Assembly: GCA_946481025.1 (NCBI GenBank)
Contig: CAMLNA010000173.1
Coordinates: 1 to 7,445 of the forward strand
Source of the DNA: an uncultured Rivibacter sp.
GTDB lineage: Bacteria; Pseudomonadota; Gammaproteobacteria; Burkholderiales; Burkholderiaceae
Direction of reading: 5' to 3'
DNA length: 7,445 nucleotides
Shown: piece after piece, positions 5,452 through 7,445 of the stretch
Numbering within the stretch: the first letter of the stretch is position 1
Layout: each line of letters begins with the position of its first letter
Program-made: the position numbers and the translations under genes
The notes under the pieces: generated by a model
Database searches by the model: none
What the model was told of the DNA's origin: nothing
What the model saw: only the letters and a program-made list of their open reading frames with translations

Positions 5452-7347
5452 TCAGGCCTCTTCCGCCAGGATCAGTTCATGGTGCCCGAGCGCCTGTTCA
5501 TACATCTCGATCTGCGTCGAAATGAGATCGGGCGTTGCCAGCAGGTTGCCGCCGTGGGTGGTGTCGTCCGGGTCCAGCAGATGGTCGCCGGAGCGGCCGC
5601 GCAGCTCAGCCGGCTCGGCGACGCTGTTGGCCAGGGTCAGCGCCTCGGCATGGACTCTTGCGATCTCCTTGTCGCCGGCCATGCCCCGGGCGGCCATCAG
5701 CGCGAACAAGGCGCTGTCTTCGTGGGGCTGCTGTGCCGACACGCTCAGATGAGTCAGCCATAGCTTGCCGGCAGCTGCAGCCCCATCGGCGCCTGCGGGC
5801 TGGGCGTGCATCCGATCGAGCAGCTGTTCGACCACCGGCTTCCAGTCCTGGAGCTGCATCTTCGAGCCCGCATCCACCATCACCACGAGCGACACGTGCG
5901 AGGGGTTGTCGGCATCGTGCCGAGCGTCCAGCGCGACGTGGTGGCCCTCGACCTCCAGCATCGCGCGCCAGTCGTTGCCGGTGCGCATGCCTTCGGCGAT
6001 GGAGCCCCAGAGGCTTTCCGTCGCGGCCGGGTCGCCCGCCAGCAGGCCGGCGGTGTCCAGCCGGTGCGCGCCGAGGCGCAGCGACGGGTCCTGGGCGTTC
6101 TCGGCCTGCATCAGCATGCCGATGAACTGAGCGTCTCGCGCAGCCGGCCGGTGGGCCTCGCCGTTGCCCGCGAGGCGCAGGCCGTCGAGGTGGGCCCTCA
6201 TGGCGTCGAGCTGCGGCGCGAGCTTCGACTCGACGTGCTCGATGGCACGCTCGTACATGCGCAGCCGCTTTTCCTCGTAGGCGGTGTTGTAGCGGTGGGG
6301 CATGCCGAACGGCGGTGTGCGCGATTCCGTGTGGTCGGCCTGGTAGGCGGCAAGTGTCTGCCCCTTCTTGTTGACCGCCGCCTGCCTCAGCTCGGGTCGT
6401 GCGCCCAGCAGGTCTTCCATGGTCTGCGGGTGGGTCATCAGCTTGAAGAGCCGTGCGCCGCCGACGCTGTTGTCGTTGATCACGCGGACCGCTGTCGGTG
6501 CTTCGGTGCGGCGCTGCTGGGTCATGACCCGCTTGTGCAGGACCATCATGTCTCCGTCGGCCGGCATCTTGCGCGCGGCGGCCAGCGCGAAGATGTCGCT
6601 GCCCGAGCATGTAGCGGTCTGCAGCGTGGAGGTGTTCAGGGCATTGAGCCACACCTGGGCATCCGGGGCCTTGCCTTCCTGCTTCAAGGCGCGGTTGGCA
6701 TGCTCGCGCAGCGCTTCGGCAATGCGCAGCCATTCGGTGTTCTCGATGTCCGACCGGAGGCTGTCGACCACGGCCAACGACACGCGTGAGGGGTGCTTGG
6801 GGTCGTGCCGTGCCTCGACTGCCACGTGGTGGTCGTCGATCTTCAGCACGGCACGCCAGTCTTCGCCCCGTTGCATGCCCCGGACCAGCGCATCGGCGAG
6901 GCCTGACACCGTCTCCAGGGCATTCGCCGGCTGGCTTCGCACGGCTGCGATGTCGATCGTCTGGAGGCTCAGGTTGAGCGATGGATTGCGGGCGTTCTCA
7001 GCGGCGACCAGCAGGTCGAGGAACTGGCCTTCGAGGGGCTGGGGCAGTTCGCGGCCGGAGGCACGGTGTGTCTGCAGGATGGCGAGATGCTCCTTCATCG
7101 CGGACAGGCGAGGCCACAGATCGCCTTGGCCGGCAAACGGGGCCGCCGGCGCATTCGCTCCGGAAGGCGTGGGCACCCGCGTACGCGGAGCGATCCCTGT
7201 GTGTGATGACTGGCGAACTTGCGGGCCATCGGCAGGCCACGCAGGGGATGGGAGGGCAGTGCCGCTCGGCGAAGCGGTCTCGGCCGACGTGGAGGCCTGC
7301 AGCGGCTGCGTTGGCGAAGCGCCCAGGGCGGCGCGAGTATTCAGCAT
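5452..7347 (-). CDS. Tandem-duplicated YopJ-family acetyltransferase-like effector, catalytic Cys replaced by Ser
   Basis: This 631-residue protein holds two copies of the YopJ (Ser/Thr acetyltransferase) fold. Residues 1-76 are Ser/Pro/Ala/Thr-rich and disordered, as in type III secretion signals. Copy 1 (77-375) has AENARNPSL, WRAVLKIDDHHVAVEARH with His173, Asp195, the nucleophile region TCSGSDIFALAAARKM, and a tail with FKLMTHPQ and VNKKGQTL. This parallels YopJ's HFSVIDYKH, RSSSECSIFSF, TFYKHTQ and VNKKNETI. Copy 2 (376-631) has AENAQDPSL, WRAMLEVEGHHVALDARH with His469, Asp492, and QQPHEDSALFAL. Where the family has Cys, copy 2 has Ser545 and copy 1 Ser250, so both are probably pseudo-enzymes or use an altered nucleophile. 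Copy 2 lacks the FKH/VNKK tail. The start at 7347 is chosen from GGGGAG (7353-7358) five bases upstream and from the promoter; the frame stays open to 7440 but runs through the promoter. Family members act inside eukaryotic host cells after type III secretion. Confidence 0.88.
   Translation of the reverse strand: MLNTRAALGASPTQPLQASTSAETASPSGTALPSPAWPADGPQVRQSSHTGIAPRTRVPTPSGANAPAAPFAGQGDLWPRLSAMKEHLAILQTHRASGRELPQPLEGQFLDLLVAAENARNPSLNLSLQTIDIAAVRSQPANALETVSGLADALVRGMQRGEDWRAVLKIDDHHVAVEARHDPKHPSRVSLAVVDSLRSDIENTEWLRIAEALREHANRALKQEGKAPDAQVWLNALNTSTLQTATCSGSDIFALAAARKMPADGDMMVLHKRVMTQQRRTEAPTAVRVINDNSVGGARLFKLMTHPQTMEDLLGARPELRQAAVNKKGQTLAAYQADHTESRTPPFGMPHRYNTAYEEKRLRMYERAIEHVESKLAPQLDAMRAHLDGLRLAGNGEAHRPAARDAQFIGMLMQAENAQDPSLRLGAHRLDTAGLLAGDPAATESLWGSIAEGMRTGNDWRAMLEVEGHHVALDARHDADNPSHVSLVVMVDAGSKMQLQDWKPVVEQLLDRMHAQPAGADGAAAAGKLWLTHLSVSAQQPHEDSALFALMAARGMAGDKEIARVHAEALTLANSVAEPAELRGRSGDHLLDPDDTTHGGNLLATPDLISTQIEMYEQALGHHELILAEEA
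5455..6222 (-). repeat. YopJ-like domain, copy 2 (shortened)
   Basis: Residues 376-631 repeat copy 1 from LAPQLDAMRAHLDGLR (against LWPRLSAMKEHLAILQ) through the nucleophile helix. About 40 residues around the VNKKGQTL segment are then missing, and the copy rejoins at QIEMYEQALGHHE, which matches RLRMYERAIEHVE. The divergence between copies indicates an old duplication. Confidence 0.82.
6223..7119 (-). repeat. YopJ-like domain, copy 1 (complete)
   Basis: Protein-level repeat covering residues 77-375. In the best-conserved block, residues 156-191 against 452-487, I count 21 of 36 identical positions with no gap. This copy keeps the whole family domain, including VNKKGQTL (325-332), and ends in an EEKRLRMYERAIEHVE helix that leads into copy 2. 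Confidence 0.85.
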
Positions 7348-7373
7348 AGGAACTCCCCAATGGATCAGCTCGC

Positions 7374-7435
7374 ATGCTGGAGAACGAGCCGGGCGACGGC
7401 TCCCCGGCTCGCGAATCCATCGCCTGGGGCGCGAA
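7374..7435 (-). promoter_or_regulatory. PIP-box (hrp-type) promoter of the YopJ-like gene
   Basis: On the - strand two perfect TTCGC half-sites (7431-7435 and 7411-7415) are separated by exactly 15 bases. This matches the plant-inducible-promoter consensus TTCGC-N15-TTCGC read by HrpX, and also the TTCG-N16-TTCG form read by HrpB. A -10 element CAGCAT (7374-7379, fitting YANNNT) lies 31 bases downstream, within the usual 30-32. Transcription would start near 7367, leaving a short leader with the GGGGAG ribosome site before the ATG at 7347. Confidence 0.85.
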
Positions 7436-7445
7436 GCCACGCCGC

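Noticed and set aside
5806..6789. Open frame of 327 codons on the + strand opposite the YopJ-like gene
   Set aside because: The - strand frame shows clear repeated family motifs. The + frame shows none and is a compositional shadow.
7348..7440. Longer N-terminus for the YopJ-like protein starting at 7440
   Set aside because: The extra 31 codons run through the PIP box and -10 element and the upstream ATG would not be transcribed. The ATG at 7347 has its own GGGGAG site.

Overview
The window comes from a very GC-rich bacterium. Protein style and gene content fit a betaproteobacterium of the Burkholderiales; the genus cannot be told from sequence alone. All six genes have strong coding support or good start signals. 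Nothing is broken, and there are no RNA genes, insertion sequences or CRISPR arrays.

Left part (1-3643, + strand): a signalling operon. It starts with an ECF sigma factor of the kinase-linked type. This is translationally coupled (TGATG) to a 925-residue transmembrane Ser/Thr kinase with a periplasmic TPR-like region. A small secreted Ala/Pro/Lys-rich protein follows 23 bases later. A strong hairpin at 3665-3690 ends this operon and the convergent gene beyond it.

Middle part (3716-5282, - strand): two short transcription units for surface or exported proteins. One is a signal-peptide protein that looks like a carbohydrate-binding beta-sandwich, followed 3 bases later by a small lipoprotein. 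The other is a cysteine-free beta-rich protein of unknown function. The leaders of the two units resemble each other and both carry GATCC-N17-CGTCT, which looks like an ECF-type promoter. I infer, without proof, that the neighbouring ECF sigma factor may read them, giving a kinase, sigma factor and envelope-protein circuit.

Right part (5452-7445, - strand): the most striking gene. It encodes a 631-residue protein made of two tandem YopJ-family (Ser/Thr acetyltransferase, type III effector) domains behind a Ser/Pro/Ala-rich N-terminus. In both copies the catalytic His and acidic residue are kept, but the nucleophilic Cys position reads Ser. The second copy also lacks the C-terminal stretch that binds inositol hexakisphosphate in family members. 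Just upstream is a perfect plant-inducible-promoter box (TTCGC-N15-TTCGC) with a -10 element 31 bases downstream. This is the arrangement of HrpX/HrpB-controlled type III secretion genes. The gene is therefore best read as a Hrp-regulated tandem pseudo-acetyltransferase effector. No secretion-apparatus genes lie in the window.
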